The translations under genes were made by a program, and so were the position numbers. Under the pieces are notes generated by a model. It did no database searches. It was not told where the DNA came from and worked only from the letters and a program-made list of their open reading frames with translations. 64,000 nucleotides of DNA from Branchiostoma lanceolatum (taxonomy: Eukaryota; Chordata; Leptocardii; Amphioxiformes; Branchiostomatidae). Each line of letters starts with the position of its first letter. Within the stretch, counting starts at the first letter, position 1. Below, one piece after another: positions 1 to 13,114 of this stretch. The stretch is from assembly GCF_035083965.1 (NCBI RefSeq), contig NC_089731.1, positions 9,460,501 to 9,524,500 on the forward strand, given 5' to 3'.

Positions 1-602
1 CGGTTGTTTTTCAGCGTTTTCGCACTCATTGATTCTTATAACGTGTCTACGGTTGTTTTTCAGCGTTTGTGCCCTCATAGATTCTTATAACGTATCTACG
101 GTTGTTTTTCAGCGTTTGTGCACTCATTGATTCTTATAACGTTTCTACGGTTGTTTTTCAGCGTTTGTGCCCTCATTGATTCTTATGAAGTGTCTACGGT
201 TGTTTTTCAGCGTTTTCGCACTCATTGATTCTTATGAAGTGTCTACGGTTGTTTTTCGTCGTTTTTGCACTCATTGATTCTTATAACGTGTGTACGGTTG
301 TTTTTCAGCGTTTGTGCACCCATTGGTTCTTATAACGTATCTACGGTTGTTTTTCGTCGTTTTTGCACTCATTGATTCTTATAACGTGTGTACGGTTGTT
401 TTTCATCGTTTGTGCACCCATTGATTCTTATAACGTGTGTACGGTTGTTTTTCAGCGTTTGTGCACCCATTGATTCTTATAACGTGTGTACGGTTGTTTT
501 TCAGCGTTTGTGCACCCATTGATTCTTATAACGTATCTACGGTTGTTTTTCATCGTTTGTGCACCCATTGATTCTTATAACGTATCTACGGTTGTTTTTC
601 AG
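1..602. repeat. 49-bp minisatellite, about 12 copies
   Basis: Units begin with cggttgtttttcagcg and end with ttataacgtgtcta; the start recurs at 1, 50, 99 and onward every 49 bases. Copies differ by a few substitutions (cag/cgt/cat after the T run, gtgtcta/gtatcta/gtgtgta at the end). The array begins before the window and stops abruptly at 602, inside a unit. Most units carry a pyrimidine run followed by CAG, like a 3' splice site. Confidence 0.95.
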
Positions 603-916
603 CGTCTCTACCGCCAAGCTTGGCGCCACCAGCCAATCAGGGTCGTCGCTCCATCTCAGAGGGGTCTCCACGGGAAGTAGACATGCCGAAGATGACGTCA
701 TTGCATCTTCGAGCAGACGACGAAAGACCTAATCGTATCCGAAGAATGCCGATGGAAGCCGACTCGGAAATTCGTTTAACACCATTTTTGGTAGTAAAAC
801 GGAAAAAGATAGAGACAGTGGAAGATGCCAAGAGGCTTCAATTGAAGATGGACAAAAAGTCCACGCAAATATCGAAATTCCAATCTAGCAAGGAAAACGC
901 TCTACATGTACCATAG
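603..916 (+). CDS. Possible terminal exon of an unknown gene entering from the left
   Basis: An open frame runs from the acceptor-like tttttcag (ends 602) to a TAG at 914-916. A poly(A) signal lies 50 bases further on. If translation instead starts inside, the first ATG is at 683 and gives 77 residues. The product is basic and charged: an RRMPMEAD stretch, a VVKRKKIE patch and a Lys/Gln/Ser-rich tail, with no membrane segment. I do not recognise a family. The case rests on the open frame plus acceptor plus poly(A) signal; the acceptor is itself part of the minisatellite, so it could be chance. Any upstream exons would lie left of the window. Confidence 0.35.
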
Positions 917-965
917 GTCAATTATGGAAGATGTTCATCATGGGCTAGCTATATTTATGCATGTC

Positions 966-971
966 AATAAA
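966..971 (+). terminator. Poly(A) signal AATAAA
   Basis: A canonical AATAAA lies 50 bases after the stop of the putative terminal exon and fits the 3' end of that transcript. Confidence 0.4.
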
Positions 972-2117
972 ACGCCTCCTGTCGACTTATGAGGAAATAA
1001 CGATATAGCGGCCATATAAAAGAAATGTATATATAAATCAAATAGTCTACAGAATCATTGTATGTTTGTAATAAGATGCATGCATAATTGATACAACGAA
1101 ACATTTCTTTTCACATTTATAATACTCTGAGTCATCGTGGAGGGATCCAAAGCTACATGTATGTGCTGTATAAATACTTCAAGAAGGAAAAGGAGGAGCA
1201 TTACCATGATTTGAATTATTGCAACTGCCATTTCTATGCAATATTTAGTGTCTTACTTCAACTAAAACAGACTTATATCTTATATCATACTGCATGAGAT
1301 ATACATGACTCATAACAGCATTCACTATATCATATTACATATGGTAACCAACACAAAGGTATTAAGCGTTCTGACGTTTACAATGTCTTCATGCATCATT
1401 ACATACCCCTGAGTAAAATATAATCTTCATTTAAAGTTTGAATTCCGCAGCTGTGACGGTCTTTTGGTTGCAAAATCTCCTCACAACGTTGAGAACTGGT
1501 ACTGCAGTATTAGCCTCTTGTCGAGTGCCGTTTGGCCCTAATTGCCAAGTGCCAAGGTTATGTTTTGTTACTTGCAACACGAATATTCAGAAATATATTG
1601 GAAAAATTTGTTGAATGTTTATAAGTTTTCATAAATATTCATAAAATGTTTATAACTAATCATAGATACATGTATTAACAAATTTGTGATGAAAATTCAT
1701 CAATATCATCCGTAAGTATTTATACATATATTCATTTTCAGAAATTCAGAAGTATTCAGAATATTCAGAAAAATCCGTACATGTTTATGATATTCATAGA
1801 TAACCATAAATATTCGTACATTTTCATAAATCCATAAATTCATATATTTGTGAATTCAGATATGATAAAGGGAGGAAATTTTGAAAAAAGGAATGCAACA
1901 AACTATTACCTATAAAAAACTTCGATGGTCCTGGCCAACGTTGCTTCTACAAATAGTACTATCTGTCTGATGTAGCATGAGATTGGGAGTGATGTGTCAG
2001 AAAATGGTGTCGCATGACAAAAATGGGTATAATTAGACTTGATATAGTTGGCAACATGCCATAACGTTGATCCGCAAGACTGTAGCACCAGCATTTCACA
2101 GCGGTGGAGAGGACGCC
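972..2117. other. Intergenic, AT-rich; degenerate attcata repeats
   Basis: No convincing gene. From about 1575 to 1870 the sequence is built of diverged short words such as attcataaat, atattcagaa and tgtttataa, which look like an old AT-rich simple satellite. The last 250 bases lead into the CTHRC1-like gene and should hold its promoter and 5' UTR; I see no clear TATA box. Confidence 0.6.
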
Positions 2118-3819
<1,702 letters not shown>

Positions 3820-5012
3820 GCTTCCTGTTAAGTAGCCAGTACAATGAACATGATGTTACAATTAGCAAAACTTCTTCCAAACTAAAAACATTTTGATTTA
3901 AATTCAGCGCAGTATAACGTAGCATAACGTGAATTGCATACTTGCTGAAATAATGCCATACGTAGCTTCCTGAGAGTGACTTGATCAGTTGAAAAGCAAT
4001 GACATCATAATCAGCCGTTTCTGACGGATACACATAAGACATGATAAGAGACCAAGGTATTGTTTTGACGGAAGTATGTGGTCGCCAAACTCTGCTTGAA
4101 ATTCAGTTCCTAAAGTTTGTAAGTGATCATACTTTTCCGGACTAATTCCAATATGACCTTCCGGCTGCAGTACACGATGTTGACATTTTAAGGTTTCTGG
4201 CATGTTTGACACCAGGAGGTGCGGATTGCATTTTGCTTTCAAGGCCAAGACATCTATATGGAGAATTCTGTTGTTGTCTAACCGGGCTTTTGGACACCTG
4301 GTCATGCATAGCAAGCAAATATGAACAAAGTTGTCAAAAAAAGAATCATGCTTAGGACAATTCTGATTATTACTACATTATATTACCTTGGGTAGGGAAC
4401 TATTTAGTTTTGTTGAGTTGCTCTGTTATGAATCTACCTTACATCTAAATCTATTAGGTCGATTTAGATGATTGTTTAAACAATAGTTTAATTCTATGAT
4501 AAATACATATATGTATATACGTTCAGCTATTCATTCGCAACTATACAAAGCTACATGATACACAAAAACATAACATATGCAGAATATACATTTACATAAA
4601 TGATAGATGTACATAATGGTACAACGTACCGTTTGACCTTGGGATTCACCTTGAACCATCTGTGCACCGCCCTGTCATGTAATGTCAAAGTACTAGTACT
4701 GACAGGTGCGTTCTACCATACAGACCTTGACATTTACTTTGCAATTACTTGCCATGGCATGTTGAAGCTTGAACAAAGTTTGAATGTCATACCTACCCCG
4801 TCACCCTAACATCATGCTCATTTTGCTTATTATGTTTATCTTCACGGAAGAATATCGGTTTTGCTCAGTTTCGTCTTCTTTTTCTCCAAACAAATAAGGT
4901 CAATGACCTTGACCAGACGGCTATCACCATGGTTCATGGGGACACCCTGTGGTGTGCGATTATATTTCGTAGCAAGTGGCAATACGTGGGTTGGTTGCCA
5001 AATGTATACATG
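3820..5012. other. 3' flank of the CTHRC1-like gene, no gene seen
   Basis: It should contain the 3' UTR of the CTHRC1-like gene. Short open frames on both strands lack splice or family support. A small palindromic stretch (atctaaatctattaggtcgatttagat) lies near 4443-4470. Confidence 0.5.
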
Positions 5013-5446
5013 TTTATGTCATGCCTGGGCCTGATACGGGTGTTCCGGACCGTGTGATAACTATCCGGATCACATAGGGTTCGGAAGTGTTATCACACAG
5101 GCTTCCATAGAATATTTCGAACGCATTTCGAGCGCGCCGGTTGTGCGGCCGTCGGAAATTCGAATACCGGATTCGGAGATTGGAATCAATGTTGCTACAG
5201 TTTCTTGTTCGAGGACACAAAACTTCCTCAACTTCTGGCGCATTCCGCATTGAAATGTATGTTTTCGCGGGTGGGTATGACCAAGGTATGACATAAATAA
5301 AATACAACACGTTGTATTCCGCATCACCCTCGGTCCCAGCCCTCCCGCGGGTCGGATCGCCCTCCGGCCTACGGCCGTCGGGCGATCCGACCCGCGGTCG
5401 GGCTGGTACCTCGGGTGATACGGAATACCCCGTGTTGTATTCTATA
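5013..5446. mobile_element. Foldback (MITE-like) element, full copy
   Basis: First copy of a 434-bp unit. It starts tttatgtcatgcctggg and its first part ends with the inverted counterpart ggtatgacataaataaa near 5280-5297. The second part is a near-palindrome: aatacaacacgttgtattcc at about 5300 pairs with ggaataccccgtgttgtatt at 5422-5441. Between them a GC-rich palindrome pairs gggtcggatcgcc with ggcgatccgaccc. There is no coding potential; the reading frames inside are repeated by-products. Confidence 0.8.
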
Positions 5447-5817
5447 TTTATGTCATGCCTGGGCCTGATACGGGTGTTCCGGACCGTGTGATAACTATCC
5501 GGATCACATAGGGTTCGGGAGTGTTATCACACAGGCTTCCATAGAATATTTCGAACGCATTTCGAGCGCGCCGGTTGTGCGGCCGTCGGAAATTCGAATA
5601 CCGGATTCGGAGATTGGAATCAATGTTGCTACAGTTTCTTGTTCGAGGACACAAAACTTCCTCAACTTCTGGCGCATTCCGCATTGAAATGTATGTTTTC
5701 TCGGGTGGGTATGACCAAGGTATGACATAAATAAAATACAACACGTTGTATTCCGCATCACCCTCGGTCCCAGCCCTCCCGCGGGTAATACGGAATACCC
5801 CGTGTTGTATTCTATAT
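5447..5817. mobile_element. Second copy of the foldback element, 64 bp deleted
   Basis: Nearly identical to 5013-5446 and directly adjoining it. The start recurs at an offset of 434 bases and the end at 370, so 64 bases are missing. The lost part is the GC-rich palindrome at the tip of the hairpin. The two copies differ by only a few bases elsewhere, so the duplication is recent. Confidence 0.85.
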
Positions 5818-6016
5818 GTACATGAATGTAAGAATAAACAGAGCAGTAGTTTGTTTGGCTAGACGATGTGAAGGCAAACATCATGAATTCGCTTGCGAAT
5901 ATTTCCTTTCTACTCTGTAAATCCACAATAACCTACAGTATATTTCTAGTTAGTGGTCAGTATCTTCACTATCGTTATACGCCATTCGCTTGGCTAGACT
6001 AGTGGTTGCAAGAAGT

Positions 6017-6230
6017 TAATTACCTTTGCCAGAATGGCAAAAGGTAATGTTTTGCCTGGTTTGTGTGAAATGTGGTGTTTGTAAACAATATAACTCAAAA
6101 ATGCCTTGCCGCGTTGTGTTGATATTTGCCATGTGGTTAGTTGTTGATAGGAGCTCTAATGGGTCCGATTTTGGGGTCCCTATCGGCTTGTAATGGTACT
6201 GTAGCGCAACGTTCGGGAACTTCCGTGTTT
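6017..6230 (+). repeat. Dispersed repeat, copy 1 (hairpin-ended)
   Basis: It begins with a hairpin (attacctttgcc / ggcaaaaggtaat) and continues with gttttgcctggtttgtgtg, ataactcaaaaatgcc and aatgggtccgattttgg. The same words in the same order occur, inverted, at 16.96-17.33 kb and in part at 25.74-25.94 kb. I cannot name the family. Confidence 0.6.
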
Positions 6231-6254
6231 TTTTTTTTTTTTCATCTGAATATG

Positions 6255-7353
6255 GTAACGGGGGGTGTCCATAGTCCGGTAAGGTCCATAGTCCGGTAAG
6301 GTTTTAAAAATCATTGTTGTGGAGATATGCATGGGTAGCTGCATATGATAAGTACACCTAGTTATGGACTAAACCTTCATGTAAATCACCACGAAGTTGG
6401 AGTATGTGTTGAAGTTGGTAAGCCCCAGCGGATAAAGATTTCAAAAATTGCACAAGTTTGACGCCTTCCGTGCAGGTTGACGAGCGAATGCATCGAGAAC
6501 ATGCCCTTCGAAACTCTTTAATTGTTCATCGTAGAAGACAACATGTAAAAAGATACTACCACATATAGGAAGGACATTCATTAGACTTCCTCTTAAAACA
6601 AACCTATATACCATATTTCCCTTTAAAGTTGGATAATCGGAGTTAAAATGCCGCCGCAGTGTTCATCCTGTCGCCGCCACCATCTTTACCAATGACGTAG
6701 GACGGCAGCCAAAAGAGGTGTCTAACACAATTAAATTAGTCAACCCGCCTGTAGAGCGCCGACCATTCCAGAAAATTGAACCCTACCGACTGAAAAAATC
6801 CCATAGATATTGCTGCTATCAATGACAAGGTTGAAAAGACCATCATTGAAGCCGAAAGCGTAAAGGCATACGATCGCAGGCAACGTAAACAATGTCCCGC
6901 CATTTTATTTGCCGGCGGCAGGTTGATCTCACCGTGACAAGGGAAATTTCTATATCACCGTATTTGAACAATTACTGTAATACAAAATATGGCACATATT
7001 TGCGATAAAAAATGATATTGCAAGGCTTTAGTGTAATTCTATTTACATGGGATGCTTAAACATCAACTGTAATGACCTGCTTGTCACCTTACCGGAGTTT
7101 GGACCCCCTTTTTGTGTTAGAACGTTCCACTAGAATGCAAACCCCAAAACTGGCGTGACTTCTGTGCGTAATAAAAGAAAGTGCGGAACGCTACTGTTTA
7201 AATGAAAACTATGTATGTGAAGCTTTAATCACAGTTATATGCCTGTTACAAGATCTAAGCTTGTTTTTGGTGGGTTCAGGGCAAAATGTACGATGATAAA
7301 AGACATGCGCATTCACTTAGAACAGTTACCGGACTATGGACACCCCCCGTTAC
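6255..7353. mobile_element. Non-autonomous DNA transposon with 28-bp perfect inverted ends
   Basis: Positions 6255-6282 (gtaacggggggtgtccatag...) and 7326-7353 are perfect inverted repeats of 28 bases. The sub-motif gtccatagtccggtaag is repeated in tandem just inside the left end, and a diverged copy (caccttaccggagtttggacc) lies inside the right end near 7086. No transposase frame is present in the 1.1-kb body. A TA dinucleotide is part of both ends, so a TA target duplication is possible but not provable from one copy. Confidence 0.85.
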
Positions 7354-7724
7354 TGTCACCAAATCGGAGTGGTAGATAGATCTGGGGATGACAAAGAAGT
7401 GACAGAGTAATGAGCAATTCTGCACAAACTCATTGTCAATAGAGATTTTATTTTTGTGACATTTGCAAGCTATACAGAAATATGCTTTATAAGTCACATA
7501 GCATGCACATCATGTGATTTTCATAGTTGTTGATTATATTTTTGCTACAATATACTAGTAAGTTCTTTGCATTCAGTCTTTGAAATAAATTTTTAAATAA
7601 AAAGTTATCTAGCTGAAGATCACTATGAAGACATACGAACCGAAAGCAATAGTATATGATATTCAGTTTTGACGTGTTCAGGTTATAGCTTGCCATTAAT
7701 CATAAAACGTCGAGAGTGAAACGT

Positions 7725-7874
7725 GAGCGGACGTCATCCATAGAACGCACGCACCATAGCCTCCTCCCGTTTACGTCATTGATACGCTACGTCACGACGT
7801 TCCGGTGCGTGGAGAGGCTGCTGCTCAGCCCATTTTAAGCAGACTGCCTGCAGTGCCTATCACTTTCAGCTCAG
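7725..7874 (+). promoter_or_regulatory. Cluster of three CRE/ATF-like sites
   Basis: Three cAMP-response-element-like motifs lie within 65 bases: gacgtcat (7730), ttacgtca (7771) and ctacgtca (7787). They sit in a CpG-containing stretch upstream of an ATG at 7875. This arrangement is typical of CREB/ATF-bound promoters; activity is inferred. Confidence 0.4.
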
Positions 7875-8222
7875 ATGTCCTTCCGATGTCGTTCCTTACC
7901 AACAGCAGGCAGTAGCCTGATGGAACAAAAGCCTAAGTTGATAAGGTTACCCTGGCACTGTTTGTATCATCGACCTATCGATTATCTGGTCTGTAAAACT
8001 GCAGTACGAATTTCTAACGATCACCATCCTCGGGTAGATTTTAGATGGTATGGCCTTCTCAGCTGCGAAAACGTGACATTCTCACCACTTCAGACGACAG
8101 TATCGTTCGACGGGTCAAAGGCCACCCGCTACGACGCATGCGGGGTAGGGATTCGTAACGTGTATGCTTATCTGACATTGGAACAGTCGAAGTCACCTTG
8201 CCTTGTCTCTGCCGGCCGCTAA
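7875..8222 (+). CDS. Doubtful small ORF, 115 residues, unknown
   Basis: The frame starts ATG (7875) just after the CRE-like cluster and ends TAA. An AATAAA follows at 8342-8347. The protein has six cysteines, no signal peptide or membrane segment, and no family I recognise. Promoter-like upstream sequence plus a poly(A) signal make a small transcript possible; it may equally be non-coding. Confidence 0.2.
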   Translation: MSFRCRSLPTAGSSLMEQKPKLIRLPWHCLYHRPIDYLVCKTAVRISNDHHPRVDFRWYGLLSCENVTFSPLQTTVSFDGSKATRYDACGVGIRNVYAYLTLEQSKSPCLVSAGR

Positions 8223-8347
8223 TGATTGATAGCTCGTTGAAAGTGCAAATGGGCCACGTTTTCTGGTCTCTGTATTCCGTTTGATGTGGGTGGGATCGCT
8301 TGTCACCGCACTGCTTTCATGGTATTTCCTTTGCCGTACTAAATAAA

Positions 8348-9812
8348 ACATCCAATTTTTTTCCCCACAAAATATTACCGGTTATAAAGAAGACGCGTAC
8401 GTGTACCTAACGGTCACAATCACTGGCGAAATTCAGTGCAATCTAAACATGATTACAGGCATTTGTTTTATCAACAGCACACTTATAGGCTTTATAAACA
8501 ACCATCAATCACAAAATGATATATGAACAGACAATTTGGGCCCATTCTGATTATGCCTCTACATTGTAGATAAGCAAAGGCACAGAGATCTAAACACCAC
8601 AATTGCTCTGATTTGTTTTCCGTGGGAGGGGGGGGGGGGCAATCACATCAATTCTACACTGTTATCATTCCATCAAACGGCCAAACCAACATGTCCCGGC
8701 TGAATTCGAAACCATGTTGTCACGAAGTATCTTAGTCAAGACAAAGTATTTCGTTCCTGTTTGATGTTTAATGTGTTTTTAAAGTGAAAGCTATGATTCA
8801 TTCCAAAGTTTGAAAGCTAAAGGGTAGCTGAGCTATTCTAGTGCTAATGAACAAAGAAGAGTGAGTGTAATCAAGGTTTCACATTGCACGACTCGTATCG
8901 ATTTTGTCTCTACTTGGTGATTATATGTTTGATTTGTGACGTAATGTCTGAGAGATTTTGAATTGAAATTTAACAGTTTCGAAATAAATCCGTCTATCGC
9001 AGTCTTATATGTATCGATAGCGTACGAAATGTGTCATTTGTACAAAGATGGCAAGGAATTAATTTGTAATACCTTTTTTTTCCTTGACATTCTTTTTGTG
9101 CACAGAGGGGGGCTATGTCGAGGTTCATAAACATATCTAAAGTATATGTACGTATATTTAGAAATCATGGCAGCGTCAAATTGGCTTGTCATAATTGATA
9201 ATGCGAAACTGATTATTCATAGGATGTCAGGGCAGACCCATTACCAACTGTACGTAGAGTTTTGATTTAGTTCAATAATCCTTGTTCTTTGTTGTGATGG
9301 AACATTTATTAACGCATTGCCCCTCCCTAGTCGGTTTTATATCTGTAGTTACAACCCGCTGAACTATCACGTTGGCAGTAATTCTGCTCCTTCTGACTGA
9401 GAACAAGCTCTATCATCGCCCCTATCCCACTTTCCGGCTCCAGCGTCCTTTGCATCCGAGCACGTGAGTAGGCTTCCGATTCATCGGGCACCGGAAGATC
9501 ACACAGCGGAAGAGGCACTGCAGGGAGAGGGGCCACGGTGAGATCGAACACCCGCAATCTCATTACGTGTTCCTTCCTTCACCTGGGTACATCTTAGCCG
9601 TGCCTCTTGGGGGAAGCTGGCCTCCCTCGCCGCCGGATGTACTAATGCGTCGTCACATCCATTGTAAATAGAGCGCCGTGTCGTATATGATATAGGGTAC
9701 CGGCATTCTGTTCGATCTGTCATTGTACTAGCCGGACTAGCGCGTACGAACGGGGCACAAGCAAGGACAATCGTAGGAAACAGTGTATTGCTACCCTGGA
9801 CAGCCTACAAGT
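8348..9812. other. Intergenic; upstream region of the membrane-protein gene
   Basis: It holds a G homopolymer (about 8628-8639) and otherwise unique AT-rich sequence. The last 400 bases are GC-richer and should contain the promoter and 5' UTR of the gene starting at 9813. Minus-strand open frames here have no supporting splice sites. Confidence 0.5.
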
Positions 9813-12800
9813 ATGCGGGAAACGACGAAAGAGATGCCAGAAAAGAAGGGGAGGGGCAAAGTCAAGATGGACAATTTGGAGATTCCACCTGCAGAACAAT
9901 CTCCAAACCGGGACCCTGGTGTGCTGACGCCGGGGGACGTCTGTCTCCCCGGGGTTGTGACACAGAACGGTACCGATCACACGGCAGAGCCAGCTAGCGG
10001 GCCGAGAACCCAGCCACGGCGGCCAACAGAACTGAATGTAAGCGACAGCTCCCTCAAGTCTTCCCGAGCGCGAGTGCCAACGGCCTACAAGAACTCCTCC
10101 TCGGCCAAACAGGCCACGACTGCGGTTGTACACATCCCAGAGACGCAGAAATTACAGTACCTCATGCCGCCGGAACCGCATCCGCCGATCATTAAACCGC
10201 AGAGAGCCAACGACTCAGGCGTGGAGAGCTGTGAGAGTGAAGCGGGCACGAAATTAGAAAGTACGCAAGAACCTCAGAAACCTATCGTCTTCACATTCGA
10301 GGTACCTTACGCGTTGGTACAGCAACGGTATGACCAGCCGCACTTGGTTGTTTTTGACAGCGACGACAACAAGGATGACGTGCAAACACAAAAGACATCC
10401 GGTACCGAGAGTAAAGAGTCTGTAGTAACTGTGGGTAGCCGTGGTACTGAAACGCGATCCAAGGAACGCAGATACTGTGATGGCTGCACTCTTACCATAG
10501 TTCTGATCGTCATCATAGTGGTGGGGAACATCATCGGCGCTGTGTACGTCTACCACAAGTACAACATGATCAACAACAGTTTACCAGGTATGTCATTCAG
10601 CTACATCGTCAAAGAAAATCAAAACAACAGGAGTTACAATGCTCCACAGCTTACAACAGATTCGGCGACTCACAAAAGATCTACATGTATTTGTATTTGT
10701 GTTTAATAGATATAAATGTAGCTTTCTTAGAGTATTGGCTAAACCGAGGTACCATAAATGTGGTGAAAAATTATAAAATTTCAAAATTTCCCCGGCCAAG
10801 TATTGTCACAAACTTTCTGTCTTTTGCGTTAAAGGGAGAGGGAGTTGTCAAGACATTTGTAACGGAACTTCCGGTCAGCCTTGATGCGAAAGCACGTGGC
10901 ATGGTGAGTTTTCTTCATTGAAGTCCACTCAGTCGATGTCCGTGCTTCTCGGCTAATCTGTACCCATCTTTGCGTGTTGTTTATTCTCTTCAAGCCGTTG
11001 AAATCACCCTTATATTTATTAATTAGCTTTCTCGTGTAGGTTTTGTATATAAAGCCTTAATTTACAATTTCTGTCAAAGAAAGGTGATTGACAGGACAAA
11101 CTGACGTAAAAAACTCTGAATAAGATGGCGGAAATATATGCTCCCTTGTGTCGAAATTCGAGGAAGCCGTACGTACTCCATAATCCACCCAGAAACTGGG
11201 ACAGCAGGCCCTCAGGAATTCCATCGCTCACAAAAGGGTGACTCGTAGGTTAATGAAAACAAACTATTCTGTCATTGCAATGTCAAAGGAAGAGATTAAG
11301 ATAAATCGTCGTGCTTCTCATCACTGCAATTTCAAAACACATCAGGTGAAATGGAAATTCTATGAAAGGACGTTCGTTTCGGAATGATGGATTTGGCACA
11401 AATGCATGGGTATGTGTTAGCAACGGTAACTGGTTTCAAACACTCGAGGAAAAAAGGAAGGACGCAATTTGATGGCATGTTCAGTGATTGGAAAGCAATG
11501 TCATCTCCATTGAACCTGGTATTTATGCGCAATATTCTAGTGGAATGATTCACTCTCTAACGACCCCAAACACAGTGGCCCCAAAGCGGCCAATTTTCTC
11601 TGACCTCTGCAGTCAAGTAAAATGTATTCGCGATGAGCAATGCCTTCCCAAACGTGAAGAAATGACATCAAGAAGATATCGTGCGTCAGTTGATTGACTC
11701 GACATTAAGAATACATCACAGAGCAGAATTATGTAACAGTACCACGGGAAAATGATATATGTAGTTGGCTTCTACATATTAGATGCTTTTCGAAGATCAG
11801 TACAATTCCTGATTGCATATGACAACGAAACAAATGTCCTCTGTACGCCTAGTGACCTTACATTCACCGCTAATCAATGATAGAGTACCCTGGTTGGTAC
11901 ATTGTGAATGGGCCCGCTGATATTGGATTAGTCATGAACAAACTATTCGCACGAAAGAACAGTTGCGAGCAGCGAACAATCTGCTATCTTTACTCCAACG
12001 TGATGGATTCCGGGATTACAATTCGCGAAGTTGAGAGTCTGTCAATGCCCAGACATGTTTTCACCGGCGTCAAAGTTCCGCATACCGGTAATCCTGGTTA
12101 AATCCGGCCAGGAATAGAGCGCTTCAACCCGTTTTCATGCACCGACCCAACTCACGGGTCACATAGGATACGCCAAAAACAGTCCAGCGCAAACCTACGT
12201 CTGACTTAGTTCTCAAGCCTCGGCAGAATACTAATTTCACGTTTGGCCTCCGCTCGCTGCCTGTCTTGTATGCATTGCGAGCATTCCGACGCCATTAAGC
12301 TGAAGTGCGAGCTCCGAGCTCCAGAGAAAGGGCTCGGGTGGAATTGTTCATGACGTCAATCTTCCCCATTAGCGTCACATAAGAAGGCTGATTACACGAC
12401 GGGACTTCCATGAAATAAATTTTCCATGAAACTGCCCCCATTGCAACCTGGCATCAAAAACCAATTTAAAAACGTTCAGAGAGTGGACCGGAGATGTATC
12501 TAACGTCTCTTCAAGTTCCTGAAATGACTTTTCAGAATTTAATCTACGCCTATCCTTCCTGTCTGATTAGACTTATTTGAATTCCTTCCTTTCCTAACCG
12601 TTAGACCTACCGATTTGTTGGGACAAAATTCCTCCACTGATTCACGAAGCGCTGCCAACACCCCCCCCCCCCCCATCAATTTGTTAAATCAAATTGTCCA
12701 GGCAAGCATTACATGAATGCTATCATCTTCCAGACAAACCCCATTTTCAATTACATCTGCAGGCCAGTGATGCTGAACTAACATGACTGCCTTGCAGCCA

Positions 12801-13114
12801 TTCCAACTTTATGTCTGTCCCAATCTTGTTCATAAATCCACAGACATATAAACTACACAGGCACGCACAGGATATATCTGTATACACCCACTTGGTCTGA
12901 CACCTAGATATACGGTTTTACAATGAGCTCTTAATGATATGTTTCATTGCCTTTTGTTTCAGCCACGATTTCCCCTGTCTTAACAACAATCCACACCACT
13001 CGTGAGGCGGAAGGACAGCGCGACGAGTCGCCGACCTCCTCAGCCGTTAGGGATGCAGACGACACAATCTGGGTCAGATATACTAGTGCAGTTACCTCAG
13101 CAGACTTCCGGTGA
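9813..13114 (+). CDS. Type II single-pass membrane protein of unknown family
   Basis: Two exons, 9813-10587 and 12963-13114, joined CCAG|GTATGT to TTTCAG in phase 1; 308 residues. The ATG is the first in frame after an upstream GTG. Residues 1-221 are hydrophilic, rich in Pro, Ser, Thr and Glu, and end in a basic patch (SKERRYCDGC). Residues 226-247 (TLTIVLIVIIVVGNIIGAVY) form one clear membrane helix. Positive charge before it predicts a cytosolic N-terminus and about 60 residues outside. The second exon continues in frame to TGA with Thr/Ser/Asp-rich sequence. Cys222 and Cys225 next to the helix could be palmitoylated. DSGVES (134-139) fits the beta-TrCP degron. No homologue is recognised; coding status rests on frame length, composition and the clean splice. 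Confidence 0.75.
10588..12962 (+). other. Intron 1 of the membrane-protein gene
   Basis: A 2.4-kb intron. It contains short open frames without consistent splice phases and a C homopolymer at about 12660-12674. A CRE-like tgacgtca occurs near 12350. Nothing else was recognised. Confidence 0.6.

Noticed and set aside
1-602. CRISPR array
   Set aside because: The 49-bp units are contiguous with no unique spacers, and the window is animal nuclear DNA.
5504-5926. 140-codon minus-strand frame
   Set aside because: It lies within the duplicated foldback element, with a near copy in the first unit; a by-product of the repeat.
10835-10904. Exon-like segment between gttaaag and catg|gtgagt inside intron 1 of the membrane-protein gene
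   Set aside because: Its open frame does not match phase 1 of exon 1 from any nearby AG, and the direct junction to 12963 is clean.
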